Of a DNA stretch of 64,000 nucleotides, positions 32,665 through 44,218 are shown piece after piece. The translations under genes were made by a program, and so were the position numbers. The notes beneath the pieces are model-generated. The model made no database searches, was not told the origin of the DNA, and saw only the letters and a program-made list of their open reading frames with translations. The DNA lies in NCBI GenBank assembly GCA_024509875.1, contig JAMPIV010012151.1:69501-133500 (forward strand). Reading direction: 5' to 3'. This stretch comes from Oreohelix idahoensis. Lineage: Eukaryota > Mollusca > Gastropoda > Stylommatophora > Oreohelicidae. Numbering within the stretch: position 1 is the stretch's first letter; each line of letters opens with the position of its first letter.

Positions 32665-32667
<3 letters not shown>

Positions 32668-32670
32668 TAT

Positions 32671-32730
32671 GTAAACGTAGAACTTACTGTGTACAAACGC
32701 ACATACACACAGAGTAAGTTCTACGTTTAC
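32671..32730. repeat. Perfect 18 bp inverted repeat (hairpin)
   Basis: GTAAACGTAGAACTTACT at 32671-32688 and its exact reverse complement at 32713-32730, with a 24 bp loop. Next to the TA run. Confidence 0.92.
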
Positions 32731-33265
32731 ACAACAGATGCATTGATGAGACTTGCTCAACAAATAAAACAATTAACAAAAAAACATGTAAAGAGAGTAG
32801 GTTTTCCCATTCAAACACATATAAAATGGAGGATGAATTCTGCTGCTTTGAAAAATCTACAAATTGCATTTATCTAATGATGTTTTCACACCAATCTGCC
32901 AGACTCACAAATGTAGCTAAGTAAGAGTGATAAGTTTGTAAAAGCAACAAAAGCTACTGATATGATTTTAGCAACATTATCTAGCAAAACCTTAATATTA
33001 TTAAAACAGGCAAAAACTTTCTTTGGATAATAAGCTTAAGGAACCTAGGTGGAAAGAGTTATTCATGCACTTATATTTATTTTTATAGTATTTTTATTTT
33101 TTCTGTCAGAAAATTTGTTAAATTATAAGTAAACGTTTGATATGGAAGGTGGCGAGTTTTTTTTTTTTTTTTACATTGGTACTGGTAATTATCCAGCATG
33201 ACTAAAAGTTCACAAACAAATACTCTGAAACAGTCATTTCTAACTTTGGAAATGATGCCACTTCT
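32731..33265. other. Intron sequence without recognised features
   Basis: Between the last two membrane-protein exons; a poly-T run at 33159-33172, otherwise nothing seen. Confidence 0.4.
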
Positions 33266-33306
33266 GACATGTAACTATTTCAGAGTTATTATATTCACTG
33301 ACATGT
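33266..33306. repeat. ~41 bp unit flanking LINE family 2
   Basis: ATGTAACTATTTCAGAGTTA and TATTCACTGACATGTA. Two or three related units also stand at 35720-35815, on the other side of the LINE. The LINE probably inserted into a short tandem array. Confidence 0.7.
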
Positions 33307-35712
33307 ACTTCTTCTTTGATCCTTAGCCGCCGACCGTCAAAGCAGTCAGTGGCCATCATGCTTGGTGGCGTCTTGTAGGGCAGCAACAAATTGATTCAAC
33401 TTTGCTCAGTCGGTAGCCATCCTTCGTACAGTGCCCCAACTCTGGTTCATTCTTTGCAACTCAGCCTCCACAGTCCTCCGCCAAGTTGTTTTTGGTTGGC
33501 CTCTCTTTCGTTTTCCTTCAGGGGTCCATAGCATAGCTGTTCTTGTGATGGCATCGGGGTCTCTTCTGAGGACATGGCCAACCCAACTCCAGCGTCTGCC
33601 AGCTATGATGGTGTGCATGTCCTCTTGCTTGCTCCGAGTAAGCAGATCTTGGTTGGTGATGGTATTCGGCCAAAAGATTCGGAGAATTTTTCTTAGGCAG
33701 GTTGTGTGAAATGAGGACAATTTCGACATTTCCTTCTCTGTAACTCTCCAGCATTCTGCACCATAGAGAAGCACAGAAAGTGCACAGCTCTGATATAATA
33801 TTAATTTTGTACTTGTGCTGTACTGAGAGGATTTCCAGACGTTGTTTAAACTATAAAAGGCTGTTCTTGCTTTGTTCATTCTGTTGTTGATGTCTTTGCT
33901 TGCTCCGCCGTCTGGTGTTACTATGCATCCTAGGTATGTGAAGGTGTCTTGTTGTTCCAGTTGCTGATTCCTTACTTTTATGGGCTCGGGGTTTCTCACA
34001 TTGAGTGTCATGACCTCTGTCTTCTTTAGATTAATGTTCAGGCCCACCTGCTGGCTATACTTATTAAGTCTATCCGTGTTTTCCTGGATGTGTTGATGTG
34101 AATGTGCTAGTAGTGCAATGTCATCTGCATATTCCAGATCTTCCAATGTAGAAAATGTAGTCCATCATATTCCTCTTGCACTGCCCTCTGTTGCCTGTCA
34201 CATCACCCAGTCTATGACTGTTAAAAATAGAGTGGTTGATAAGGGGCATCCCTGTCGTACTCCTGTCTTCACCTCGTAGGTTAGGTTGCTATGCCCTACA
34301 CTAAGCGTAAAGTTGGCATAGAGGCTTTTTATGATTGACACTATGCAGTTTGGAATTCCATAAGCCCTCAGTATTTTCCATAGACTGTCCCTATGTATAC
34401 TGTCAAAAGCCTTTTCAAAATCAACGAAATTAATGTACAGCTGTCTCTGCCATTCTGAGCACTGCTCTATAATGTAAATATATGATCTGCCTGAGGGTAA
34501 ATATATGATCTACACATCTTCTGTTCTTTCTAAATCCTGCTTGTTCTTTCCTCAGTTTGTGGTCTACTGCTTTTGAAATTCTCTGTATAATTATCCTGCC
34601 TAATCTTTTGCTGGGAACTGAGAGAAGAGTGATTCCTCTCCAATTATTGCAGTCTGCAAGGTCTCCCTTCTTGGGCAATTTGACAATTATTCCTTTGTTC
34701 CACTCCGTTGGTGTTGTCCCTGTTTTCCAGACTTGTGCAAATAGTGGTTCTAGTAGTTCTGCTGCTAGCTCAGGGTCTGTCTTAAATAGCTCTGCATTTA
34801 AGTTACTGTGGCCAGGTGCTTTTCCATTCTTTAACCCTTTGATTGCCGTGATGATTTCTTCCTTCCGTGGAATGTCTGTATTAACATCTAGATCGTTTTC
34901 AGCCTCAGGAACATTCAAATGTGTCTCTGGTGGTTCCTTGTTCAGAATTTCTCTGAAATGCTCTGCCAATCTTGTTTCCTGTCCTTTTACTGTTGTGATG
35001 AGATTTCCTTGCTTATCTCTTACTAATGTAATATTGTTTGCACCTCGTTTTCTGCTGATGGTTTTAGTTTTTTGAATACTGTGCTTTGTTCATTTCTCAG
35101 TGCTGCCTCTTCTGCCTATCTTGCAAGATCATCTAGGAAATTCCTTTTGTTGGCTCAGGTTTGGCGTTTAACTTCCTTGTCCAGCTGACTGTACTGTTCG
35201 CTATATAGCTGCTTTAACCTGGGGGAATTCGCTTCTGTTTTCTTTCTTTTCATTTCCTTTCTCATCGTTATGGTGTTTAATGTTTCTGGTGTTATCCTGT
35301 CTTGCTTCTTCCTTTCCTGGAATCCCAAGCATGATTTGCTGCTTTCCTTATATATTGTTGAAATGGTGTTGAATTTCTGGTCTAAATCATCAGACGATGT
35401 CTTTTCCTGACTTTTGGCAATTTGATATCGTTTCTTTATATCAGCCACAAAAGCTTTTCTGGTAAGGGGGTCCTTCAATTTGCTGATGTCAAACCTTTTC
35501 TGTGTAGTTGCAGTTGGTCCAGCAGTTCTGATTTTCACCTTCAGTTTTGCTACGACTAAATGGTGGTCACTTCCCACATCTGCACTTCTTCTTACCTTCA
35601 CATCTTGTAATGCATGTCTCCATCTACCATTAATCATCATGTGGTCTATCTGGTTTCTGTCCCGGCCATTAGGTGATTCCCATGTTAATTTGTGAATTTC
35701 TTTGTGTGGGAA
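33307..35712 (-). mobile_element. LINE family 2 (endonuclease end, RT, 3' end)
   Basis: Minus-strand LINE in three main frames. 35640-35155: end of the endonuclease (ALQDVKVRRSADVGSDHHLV, catalytic SDHH). 34969-34430: RT start (IKGLKNGKAPGHSNLNAELF, WNKGIIVKLPKKGDLADCNN, EQAGFRKNRRCVDHIFTLRQ). 34146-33406: MEDLEYADDIALLAHSHQHI with catalytic YADD, then VLLYGAECWRVTEKEMSKLS, GRRWSWVGHVLRRDPDAITR, RGQPKTTWRRTVEAELQRMN. Frameshifts between these blocks, 5' truncation in the endonuclease. The 3' end GGCTAAGGATCAAAGAAG is shared with SINE D. Confidence 0.93.
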
Positions 35713-35884
35713 AAGTTGACAAGTAACTATTTCAGAGTTATTAAAATCACTGACATGTAATTATTTCAAAATTATTACAATCACTGACATGTAACTATTT
35801 CAGAGTTATTAAAATCAAAATGTTAATCTTGTCCAAACGTGGTAATAAAACAGTTCATTAGGTAACATGAGCATAAATTAGAAT

Positions 35885-36170
35885 ATTGCAAGTTGCGACC
35901 GTAAAAAATCCCTCGGTAGTTGGAAATTGTAAAAATTAGGCCATATGGCTGCTGCCCTGGCAAAATTTACAAAATTAGCAAAAACCTACCCACCACAAAA
36001 ATATTTATAGAATGTGTGATTTCTGTATACACACATTGGGATCATCACTGGTGCTACGGAGTTCGTGCACTATGCTGAGATCCTCCTTGTGTGATCTTAT
36101 GGAGGAGATTTGAGCACTGATAGAGTTGTCCGTGGGCAATAAAGATGGTTCTTAAAAAAAAAACGAAACC
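35885..36170 (+). mobile_element. SINE G copy
   Basis: Same blocks as 15360-15655: GGCCATATGGCTGCTGCCCT, CACAAAAATATTTATAGAAT, and the 3' part GAGGAGATTTGAGCACTGAT to GAAACCAAA. It ends 15 bp from the donor of the juxtamembrane exon. Confidence 0.8.
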
Positions 36171-36184
36171 AAAAATATCCTTAC

Positions 36185-36347
36185 CAACACTGACTCCCAC
36201 AATTAATGCAATGAGCTCAGCTGTTGCTTTGCAATCTAATGATGTCACATCAATCTGGAAGAAGGGGGCCTGACACCATAATGGCGATGCACTGCCTGGA
36301 GGACAATATGCTCCAGCTGAACACGGCAGGGGATTGTGGTCCACTTG
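36185..36347 (-). CDS. Cysteine-rich membrane protein, exon with juxtamembrane region and helix start
   Basis: Acceptor CTGCAG/C, donor GTTG/GTAAGG; phase 0 in, 1 out. It encodes QVDHNPLPCSAGAYCPPGSA, SPLWCQAPFFQIDVTSLDCK and ATAELIALIVGVSVG. CPPGS and YCPPG follow the GCC2/GCC3 style; the last 12 residues start the membrane helix. Together with the last exon the helix reads [21 protein letters not shown]. Confidence 0.9.
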
Positions 36348-36689
36348 CTGCAGATGATAAGTAAAATAGGTACAGTAAAAAACTGTGATCACGCACAAGT
36401 CCAACTACTTCTGGCAAGCATTCAATTATTGTTGTGAGTACACAAACAGCACTTACACCGCCTGTTCCTTCAATAAATCCACAATGCTCCCCTGAAGAGT
36501 ATGCCTTAATTCTGTTTCACGTATTTGACATGGTGGTCCTCAGTGATATCCTTGTTGTACGCACCAAAAGGCTCACTTTCTGATATAGTTCAATAGCTCC
36601 AGGCTGTTTAGGAAATGTAGATTAGATCAAGTGTCATCTACACATCCTAGGTTGGCTGTGATATATCTCCAAATTTTTGTCCGTCTCTT

Positions 36690-37000
36690 GCCTTGATTGT
36701 AAGTCACTCTTTCTGCCCATCTCTCAATGTTGTCTTCCCACTTTTAGTTTTTATTATCTCAGCAGCTTCTTAATATTTTTTTCAACAATGTGTTTTATCT
36801 TTTCTAATATCCTAAATATTGTATTTGCATAATTCTGATCTCTTTCATTAGTTTTCTTTTCACTCCTAGTTTTTTTGGGACTTCCTTGTTTGTTTCCTTT
36901 TGTTTCCATGAGATTCATTCTGCTATATATCCAACAGCCTCAATTCTTTCTTCCAACATCTTGCTTGCTGTCTGTGCTTTCTGGCACAGAAATGGCTAGT
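36690..37000 (-). mobile_element. LINE family 5 fragment (degenerate)
   Basis: Antisense TCTCAATGTTGTCTTCCCACTTT-like block and CTCTTTCATTAGTTTTCTTT, AGCCTCAATTCTTTCTTCC; the same blocks occur at 50290-50400 and 50845-50985. Confidence 0.6.
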
Positions 37001-37119
37001 AATTCAGACAATTCAGGGGGTGTACTGCTGGCTGCAGAAACTACATTCAGAAGACCAGTAAACACAATTTCTTCCTAATTCTTCTACGGCACTGATGAAC
37101 ATATGAGAGAATGTATCTG

Positions 37120-37240
37120 TCGTGTTTACAACCAGAGCGCTGCAGGGACAGTTAGCATTCATACCCTTTAACATTTTCTGAGGGAGACTGAGCACCTATG
37201 GGTTTGCTAGGTGTGCAATGATGTAGATTCTGATCAAGAA
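37120..37240. repeat. Unclassified dispersed repeat X, copy 2
   Basis: ACAGTTAGCATTCATACCCT, TGAGGGAGACTGAGCACCTA, TGGGTTTGCTAGGTGTGCAA; compare 25640-25815. Confidence 0.6.
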
Positions 37241-37404
37241 TATCATTTACTGCACAGATAATCTCACTTGTAACGTAATACAGTCCTGCTTTCAAGTGTT
37301 TCAATGTAGTGATAACTTCTTCTTTCATGTTTGATGGTCCATTACTATTCATTATCATTATCATCTCCTTTGTCATTCTGTATGCAGCATGCAGCCACCA
37401 ATGC

Positions 37405-37500
37405 AGTTGTCCCCCTTGAAAAAAAATCTAAGCCAAAGCACAAACTTTTGCAATAGTGGTTTCTGTACCAATTTATTTTACATGGTGAGGTTGTCTTTTT
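37405..37500 (-). mobile_element. SINE C fragment
   Basis: TTGCAATAGTGGTTTCTGTA and ATTTTACATGGTGAGGTTGT. Short and decayed. Confidence 0.55.
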
Positions 37501-37640
37501 TAAAAATTAAGGTGTTTACTACTTTTCTTTGTAGCACGCCCCTTTCAACCATCTACCATATACGTGGAGCTGTTGGTTATATTAGGACGTGTTTAATTTA
37601 TTGTAATATGCTTTTGTTTGTATTAATTTTATACTTGTTA

Positions 37641-37760
37641 GCTCCTAAGTATTGTTTCCATGCCATTTTCTTCTCTCTTATTTTCTCTTTGACTTTATTT
37701 GTCCACCAAGGTGTCCTCTTTCTCTTGTTCCCAAGTCGTACTTCACCATGCATCTATATT
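37641..37760 (-). mobile_element. LINE family 3 fragment
   Basis: TAGCTCCTAAGTATTGTTTC, TTGTCCACCAAGGTGTCCTC and CTTGTTCCCAAGTCG match 48125-48235 in the long copy. Confidence 0.85.
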
Positions 37761-38004
37761 ATCTCTAGTAGGTATTTTTACTTTTGTAGTTATAGTTCAA
37801 TGTGGTTTTATTATCCAAAATATGATATTGTCTAAACTGGTATGTTTTTAATTTTCACTGGAGGGTTATTTGGTCCATCCGTATTTATCTGGGGGGAGTC
37901 TTTGGCCAGTGTAGACTACTGGCTCGTATCCTTATTTATTGACTATTTTTATATGTGAGCTTTAGTTTTTGTAATAAAATGTTTTATTAACTTTTGTATT
38001 TCTG

Positions 38005-38378
38005 TCATCCCCATGCACAACCTCACATTAGTCACCTTTTATGACATGATGAGGCTGCCAGCCTCATACACAACCTCACATTAGTCACCTTTTATGACAT
38101 GATGGGGTTGCCAGCCTCATGCACAACCTCACATTAGTCACCTTTTATGACATGATGGGGTTGCCAGCCTCATACACAACCTCACATTAGTCACCTTTTA
38201 TGACATGATGGGGTTGCCAGCCTCATGCACAACCTCACATTAGTCACCTTTTATGACATGATGGGGTTGCCAGCCTCATACACAACCTCACATTAGTCAC
38301 CTTGTACGACATGCCCAAGGGTGCAGTATTCCTATTCTTGCTTTGTCTCCTCAGAGAGCCCCCGGAACTACATAGGGC
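38005..38378 (-). mobile_element. SINE C copy with internal 53 bp tandem expansion
   Basis: The internal block CACAACCTCACATTAGTCAC CTTTTATGACATGATGGGGT TGCCAGCCTCATG is present about six times (38016-38310), alternating CATACACAA and CATGCACAA, so a two-unit higher-order pattern exists. The SINE's 5' end (GAACTACATAGGGCTCC) follows. Confidence 0.88.
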
Positions 38379-38605
38379 TCCTTTATTACTGCTTCTGATT
38401 AAAATATTCTACATAAGGCTCCTTTTTTACTGCCTCTGATTAAAATATTCTACATAGGGCTCCTTTATTACTGCTTCTGATTAAAATATTCATCACTGAC
38501 ACTTTAATGTTCCTTAATAAACTTTGCTAATCCTTCTATTATTTAGCTTTGTCCATGCTCACAGTGTCTTCTTTGATTTTTCAAGCCGCCAGTAAGTGTA
38601 ATTAT

Positions 38606-38725
38606 TCTTACACCAGTGAATCCATAAAACCTTACACCAGTGAGTCCATAAAACCTTACACCAGTGAGTCCTTAAAACCTTACACCAGTGAGTCCATAAA
38701 ACCTTACACCAGTGAGTCCTTTTAT
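38606..38725. repeat. 24 bp minisatellite, 5 copies
   Basis: Unit CCTTACACCAGTGAGTCCATAAAA (first 20 shown by CCTTACACCAGTGAGTCCAT). The 24 bp period keeps both strands open; not a gene. Confidence 0.92.
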
Positions 38726-39039
38726 TCCTGACTACAGAACTATTTCTTTCAAATTCATCACACTTCTCTTCCAATCTCATGTCTTTCCTTTCCTTGCATA
38801 GCTGCATTATTTTATTATTGTTTATAAGAAAATTAACAAAGCCCTGAAAGTTAAAACAAAATTGTCACATTTGCTTGATGGGTTACATTAACTGAATTTG
38901 TTTTATATGAGTTTCATTTGCTGTTTCCTTATGGGAAGATAAACAGACAACATAGACATTGGCCTAACAGAGACTGGAATTGTAAAATGGAAAGACAGAG
39001 GAACGGTAATAGATTGTTTACAGTAAACAGCTTAAAGGG

Positions 39040-39345
39040 CTCAGAAAGTTTAACAAGTTTATGACAAGAACCAGACAAGTGCCAGCGGAACAAGAGATGA
39101 GAAACTGATGCTGGTGATGGTTAGGACACACACTGAAAAACCTGTTGATAGCATTACAAGGCAGTCCTTGTTCTAAAATCTCCAGGAAAAGAGAGGCAAA
39201 GATAGACCAAAAAACACACAGAGAACTGGAGACAGAAATGAAAATGATGAGGAAGACGTAGAAAGAACTGAGCTGATGGCACATGACAGGTGGACTGGGC
39301 ATGACCTATGCTCCTTGGGGGAGCTAAAGGATAATGACTGATTTT
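39040..39345 (+). mobile_element. LINE family 1, 3' fragment
   Basis: ATGACAAGAACCAGACAAGT, GTTGATAGCATTACAAGGCA, AAGAGAGGCAAAGATAGACC, and the end GACCTATGCTCCTTGGGGGA. Confidence 0.85.
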
Positions 39346-39349
39346 TAAA

Positions 39350-39480
39350 TATTTTTTAATATAAAGTTTTGCCTCGTTTTGGCGAGGAGCGTCCCGTTTA
39401 ACCTAGTCTGTTATATTAGGGCGCATGTTCAAACATAAAAGACCCTTAGGTCTTTGGTTATAGTTATATTGAATTTCATC
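39350..39480 (-). repeat. Repeat F copy, inverted to 11445
   Basis: GTTATATTAGGGCGCATGTT, AAGACCCTTAGGTCTTTGG and GAGCGTCCCGTTTAACCTAG. It ends 34 bp from the donor of the exon at 39514. Confidence 0.6.
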
Positions 39481-39513
39481 ATCTACAAAGTCTAATATAA
39501 CAGACCACCTTAC

Positions 39514-39629
39514 CGGACAATAATAGCCTTTAGGGCACTGAGTGCAGTTTATTGCTCCACTTAAAACAGTGTAGTAACCTCTTTCACACTTTTTGCATGA
39601 CGATGAATCATTTTTGGGCTTGCATGTTC
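39514..39629 (-). CDS. Cysteine-rich membrane protein, GCC2/GCC3-like exon
   Basis: Acceptor TTTCAG/G, donor CCG/GTAAGG; phase 1 in, 0 out. It encodes GTCKPKNDSSSCKKCERGYY and TVLSGAINCTQCPKGYYCP. C-x-x-C-x-x-G-(Y/F)-Y...C-x-x-C-P-x-G-x-x-C is the GCC2/GCC3 (ephrin-receptor-like) pattern. Potential N-glycosylation sites NDS and NCT. Confidence 0.88.
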
Positions 39630-40154
39630 CTGAAACAAAGAAAGTCTTGCATGAGCATTTTCAGAAACAACTTTATAAACAAAATACAAATCAACCCTCG
39701 ACTATTACTCTCCTAGGTACTCTAAATAAAACAGTGGTTCCCAAACCTCAAACAATCACATGCCGCCACCATGAATTTTGTCATATATTCATCATCTGTA
39801 TCACTATTTTAAAATAAATATTTGTCTGTATTAAAATGAACAATATTCTTCTGACTTCCACTTGAGACACGTGAACCACACTTTGGGAATCACTGATATA
39901 AAAATTTGACAAGTTACGAATAGAATAACCCATTGTAACTTATTTCCAAAACCAATTTTAAAAAAAAGCCTAGGATGATCCTTTACAAACACCCACTTTC
40001 GACAGTCTGAAATTTTATGAAAAGAGAAAAGGTGCATATTGCAGACACGTCTGTTTTTATTACACTAACACTAATAGCTATGAGAAAGTGTAACTGTAGG
40101 AAAGAAATGAGAAAAAAATGTGAAAAAAAAAAAAAATCAAATGCTGCCACTGAC

Positions 40155-40237
40155 CTGGTTTACAAAGGATGCAATTTATTAAGTCATTAGTTTCCTGTCC
40201 CCATGGGCAAGCCATGCAGTGTGTACATCCTGAAGTA
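40155..40237 (-). CDS. Cysteine-rich membrane protein, short CxxC exon
   Basis: Acceptor ACTAG/T, donor CCAG/GTCAGT; phase 2 in, 1 out. It encodes (N)TSGCTHCMACPWGQETNDL and INCILCKPG. Same phases and same role in the repeat as the exons at 53636 and 59067, but diverged in sequence. Confidence 0.85.
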
Positions 40238-40569
40238 CTAGTTCAAAAAGAAAAAAAAAATCTTTTTGATATAAAATATTTATCCTTAAAACAGTCAATG
40301 TGCATAGGATTACTGCTAAACACATCACAAAATTGCAATGTACCTTCACAAGCATGCTCTGAGATACAGAAATTTAAACCACAGGGAGTAGATAATTGAT
40401 AGTTTAACAAGGTAAGAAATAATAACATCAGGAACCAGAAGTGGTGCCAGCATAGCAAATGAAGATGCTACAATCTTCTTACAAAGCAGAGGTGAATAAA
40501 TAATATAACTAGGTCATTTAAAATAGAATGAGTCATTAGCTTGTGGCCTATATTCTTTGACCTGAATTG

Positions 40570-40785
40570 TACTTGCCCCGTGAAGTTCCTGGGAGTCTCT
40601 GAGGAGACATAGAAAGAACAGGATTACCACTTCCTCTGGCATTTCATAAAAAGGTGCCTAATATGAGGTTGTGCAAGGGGCTGGCAACCTCATCATGTCA
40701 TGCAGATTGCTACAGAAACAACAGCTGCAAGAATTTGTGCCAGCCCCATTCACAACTCATATTAGTTATCTTTTACAACGTTGCC
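40570..40785 (+). mobile_element. SINE C copy
   Basis: CCCCGTGAAGTTCCTGGGAG, CAGGATTACCACTTCCTCTG, ATGAGGTTGTGCAAGGGGCT, GCTACAGAAACAACAGCTGC. 3' part degenerate. Confidence 0.75.
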
Positions 40786-41019
40786 TGAGAAAGCAATTCT
40801 TTCTTTGTCTAACAGAGTATCTACTGCACATTAAATATGGCAAGCTAGGTTTTTGTTTTTGTCTTTATGAAGCTACATCCCATGTTCAAAATAAAATGCT
40901 GAACTTAAGGGCAAATTCAGTTCTCATACAGATCAGTAAATGCATATAACATGGTAGAAGTGCTGTCCAAGTTGAGAAAAGTGTGACTGAATGCAGGAAA
41001 TTAGTCTAAAGACTAAAAA

Positions 41020-41245
41020 ATCAGTTAAAATTCAATGGATGTGATAATATTACATAATACTACAGTTAAAATTCAATGGATGTGATAATACTACATTAAA
41101 ATTCAATACATGTGATAATACTACAGTTAAAATCCAATGGATGAGATAATACTACAGTTAAAATTCAATGGATATGATAATACTACAGTTAAAATTCAAT
41201 GGATGTGATAATACTACAATTAAAATTAAATGGATGTGATAACGT
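41020..41245. repeat. 31 bp minisatellite, ~7 copies
   Basis: Unit TACAGTTAAAATTCAATGGA TGTGATAATAC, imperfect. Lies just inside the intron next to the exon at 41275. Confidence 0.9.
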
Positions 41246-41274
41246 CTAGTAATAATTTTTAATAGTTTTTTTAC

Positions 41275-41389
41275 TTGCAATGCAGGCCTGGTTCACAGGG
41301 AAAACACAAAAGCTGGCCAGTCTGGCTTTGATATGTTCCTGGTTTACATGCTTTACATTCAGTGCTGTTGTACATGCTTGTATTATGGC
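41275..41389 (-). CDS. Cysteine-rich membrane protein, GCC2/GCC3-like exon
   Basis: Acceptor TTTCAG/G, donor CAA/GTAAAA; phase 1 in, 2 out; 115 bp, exactly as long as the two exons at 54485 and 61361. It encodes GHNTSMYNSTECKACKPGTY and QSQTGQLLCFPCEPGLHC. The second CPxC..GxHC motif aligns with CDLGHFC of those exons, so all three are copies of one ancestral module. A 31 bp minisatellite ends 30 bp away in the intron. Confidence 0.9.
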
Positions 41390-41489
41390 CTGAAAAGAAT
41401 TCATAATATCAGTTTCGAAATATGTATATTTATATATATTTATTTCATAGCCACTAGTAAATTATAACAGCTATATTTATAATAAAGAA

Positions 41490-43565
41490 CCTGGCAAAAA
41501 TCAGCATTCAGGAAAAACTGCAGCACTGAGGACCAGCTAGTATATCTAGCCCAGGAAGTAGAAAATGCCTTTCAGGAACAGAAAAAAGTATTGGCTGTTT
41601 TTGTGGACCTGACCAAAGCTTTTGATAAAGTATGGAAAGAAGGACCTCTCCTTAAGATTTTCAACAACAAAACTGAAGGGAGAATGTTCAACTGGATACG
41701 GGACTTCCTCCAATATCGCACAGCAAAACTTGATGGGAAATTGAGCCATTGCGTCGCTCTTCAACAAGGTGTGCCACAAGGAGGAGTTATCTTCCCCACA
41801 CTCTTCATCATCTATATAAATGATATTGCAGAGAAACTGTCCAGTCATATCTCCAGGGCTCTGCATGCTGATGATTTTGCTGCCTGGTGTGCTGCAGAAC
41901 ATGTGCCTACTGCACAGTTCAGGATGCAGGCAGCACTAAATACCATTGGTAAACTGGCATCTGACTGGGGCGTACAGATCAACCTCTCCAAGACAGTAGC
42001 AACCTGCTTCTCTCTGTCAAATATCCAAAAAATTGTCAAACTGAAACTAAATGGAAGTGAACTTCCAAACGAGGAAAATCCAACATACCTTGGAGTCAAG
42101 TTGGATAAGAGACTCACCTGAAAGCCACACCTGAAAGCAGTAGAACAGAGAGCAACACTGAAGCTCTCCCTTATAAAGAAACTGGCTAGCACAAATTGGG
42201 AGCAAATACCAGCATACTTAAAAAAAGTCTATACAGGCAGTCAGGCCTGTAATTGAATTTGGCATGTCAGCCTGGGCCACTGCATCAAAAACAAACACAG
42301 AACGTCTAAGAAAAGTGCAAAATGCAGGCCTAAGATTAATCACTGGAGGGATGAAGACTACTCCAATCCAGGCAATGGAGAGATACACCAACATCCGCTC
42401 CCTTGATGACAGATGTGAGGAAAAGGTGTTTATTCACAGCGAGAAGCTTCTACGAATGCTAAATCATCCAATGCATGCCAAACTCCATAGCTTGACAAAA
42501 AACAGGCCGAAGAGAACCAGCTTCTTAAACATTTCAAAACATCTGCATCAATGTCATGAAGACCTCCTCCCAAAACAACCTACCGAAATGGAAATGTTAA
42601 TCGATTATGAGGAGCCAAACTACTGCCATGAAAATATATCTATCATCACAGAAGTTCCTGAAATAAAAAAAAAAAGGGGCCACCAGACCCCTCCACAACT
42701 AAAACCATTGGCTCTGGAGATGATTGAAGAAAAGTACAACCCGAAAGAATGGACACACGTATACAGAGATGGATCTGTTGAGGGAGCAGTAAAGAATGGC
42801 GGAGGAGGCATTTTTTTAAGATTTGTAAATGGGAAGATCATCTGAAAGGCCTTCCCAACTGGAAAGATCTCCTCCAGTTTCAGGGCAGAAGCTATGGCAC
42901 TACTACAAGCTCTGAAAATAAATCCTCACCAGATCAGAACAACAGCCACCAGTTAAGATAGTAATCTTCACTGACTGTAGATCAATACTGGAATCAATAC
43001 AGAACACCAGAAATGAAAACATGACGCAAGAGATCAGATCTGAGCTTAACATTATCCAAAGGTCAACCATTGCCCTTCAGTGGTTACCCTCCCACTGTGG
43101 AATCACTGGAAATGAGAGAGCAGCTGCTCTATCTAGAAGTGGCAGTAAAATGGAAAAATTCAGCCACCAATTGCCCTATCGAGAAGCTAAAACCATCATC
43201 CACATTAAGTACAAAAACCAGTGGAAGGAGGAGGGTGATACATACAGCAGAGATGAACCAATCCACCAACTTAACAGACCATCATATTCTGCCTGAGAAC
43301 TGGACACTGCAGACTACTAGGTCATCTCTATCGCCTCAGGATATCTCATACAAATGAATGTCCTTGTGGAGCTGGAATCCAGACCCCCGAACACGTTCTC
43401 CAAAACTGCCCAACCCATGATGACCCACGATGTCTAACCTGGCCTGAGGGTGCTGAGCTCAAGCAGAAGCTGTGGGGCTGCCGCGCTGACCTGGAAAAGA
43501 CTGTGGACTTCGTTCTGCGACAGGCCTCCAGATTTAGCATGACAACGAACTGAACGCAGAAGAAG
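41490..43565 (+). mobile_element. Jockey/I-like LINE with RT and RNase H (5'-truncated, decayed)
   Basis: RT frame at 41591-42121: AVFVDLTKAFDKVW, QQGVPQGGVIFPTLFIIYIN, LHADDFAAW (HADD replaces the usual YADD), TYLGVKLDKRLT then a stop. 42264-42845: MSAWATASKTNTERLRKVQN, AGLRLITGGMKTTPI, and the RNase H start HVYRDGS. Further RNase H motifs follow in broken frames: SFRAEAMALLQAL, IFTDCRSILESIQ, LQWLPSHCGITGNERAAALS. The C-terminal zinc-knuckle part (CGAGIQTPEHVLQNCPTHDD) ends near 43560. It lies in sense opposite to the host gene, 100 bp from the exon at 41275-41389. Confidence 0.93.
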
Positions 43566-43865
43566 AATAATAAAGAACCAGATGGGTACCAGTGGCACAG
43601 CAGATGAGAATAAGATGCTGGCGACGAACAGGATACACACTGGGAAAACCTGGTGATAATATTACAAGGTAGTCCTTGTTCTGGAATCCCCAAGGCTGAG
43701 GGAGACCAAAAACAAATGGAGAAGGGACATTGAGACAGAAATGAAGGGGATTAAAAAAAAGACATGAAAAGACCTTGAATGGATGGCACAGGAAAGGAGA
43801 ATTTGGTATGATTTTGCTGAGGGCCTATGCTCCTTGGGGAGCTGATGGGTTATGATGATGATGAT
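43566..43865 (+). mobile_element. LINE family 1, 3' fragment with (ATG)n tail
   Basis: AACCAGATGGGTACCAGTGG, CTGGAATCCCCAAGGCTGAG, and the end GGCCTATGCTCCTTGGGGAG CTGATGGGTTATGATGATGATGAT. It directly follows the Jockey-like element. Confidence 0.88.
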
Positions 43866-43989
43866 ATTCATAATAACTTTTTCTTAGCTTCCACGGAGTG
43901 GTTAACTAATATTAATCTCAACTGGTATCAACATTTCATTGGGTTTAATTTAATTTCCTCAGTTTAAATGAAAGTCTGGTAACATGCTG

Positions 43990-44216
43990 CGTATCATCAT
44001 CATTTTTCTTTGCGTTCCCTATGGAGCATGGAGCTGCCATTGCAGATGATCCCCTTGCTGGAAGCCTGCACCAAACATTCACATGCTCTTGTAGTGGTGG
44101 TTTCTGGGGCAATTGTTTTTACATGATGAGGTGGCCAGCCCCATACACAACCTGTGGGTGCAGTAATCCTATTCTTTATCTTCTCAGATACCCCCAGAAG
44201 CTACATGACGTGCATA
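43990..44216 (-). mobile_element. SINE C copy
   Basis: TATCATCATCATT tail, GTTCCCTATGGAGCATGGAG, GATGATCCCCTTGCTGGAAG, TGTAGTGGTGGTTTCTGGGG, ending CCCCCAGAAGCTACA. Its 5' end abuts the 19 bp minisatellite. Confidence 0.85.
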
Positions 44217-44218
44217 TG

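Noticed and set aside
32352..32877. Frames with Tyr-Ile repeats on both strands
   Set aside because: Translated (TA)n microsatellite; only 32352-32497 on the minus strand is supported as an exon.
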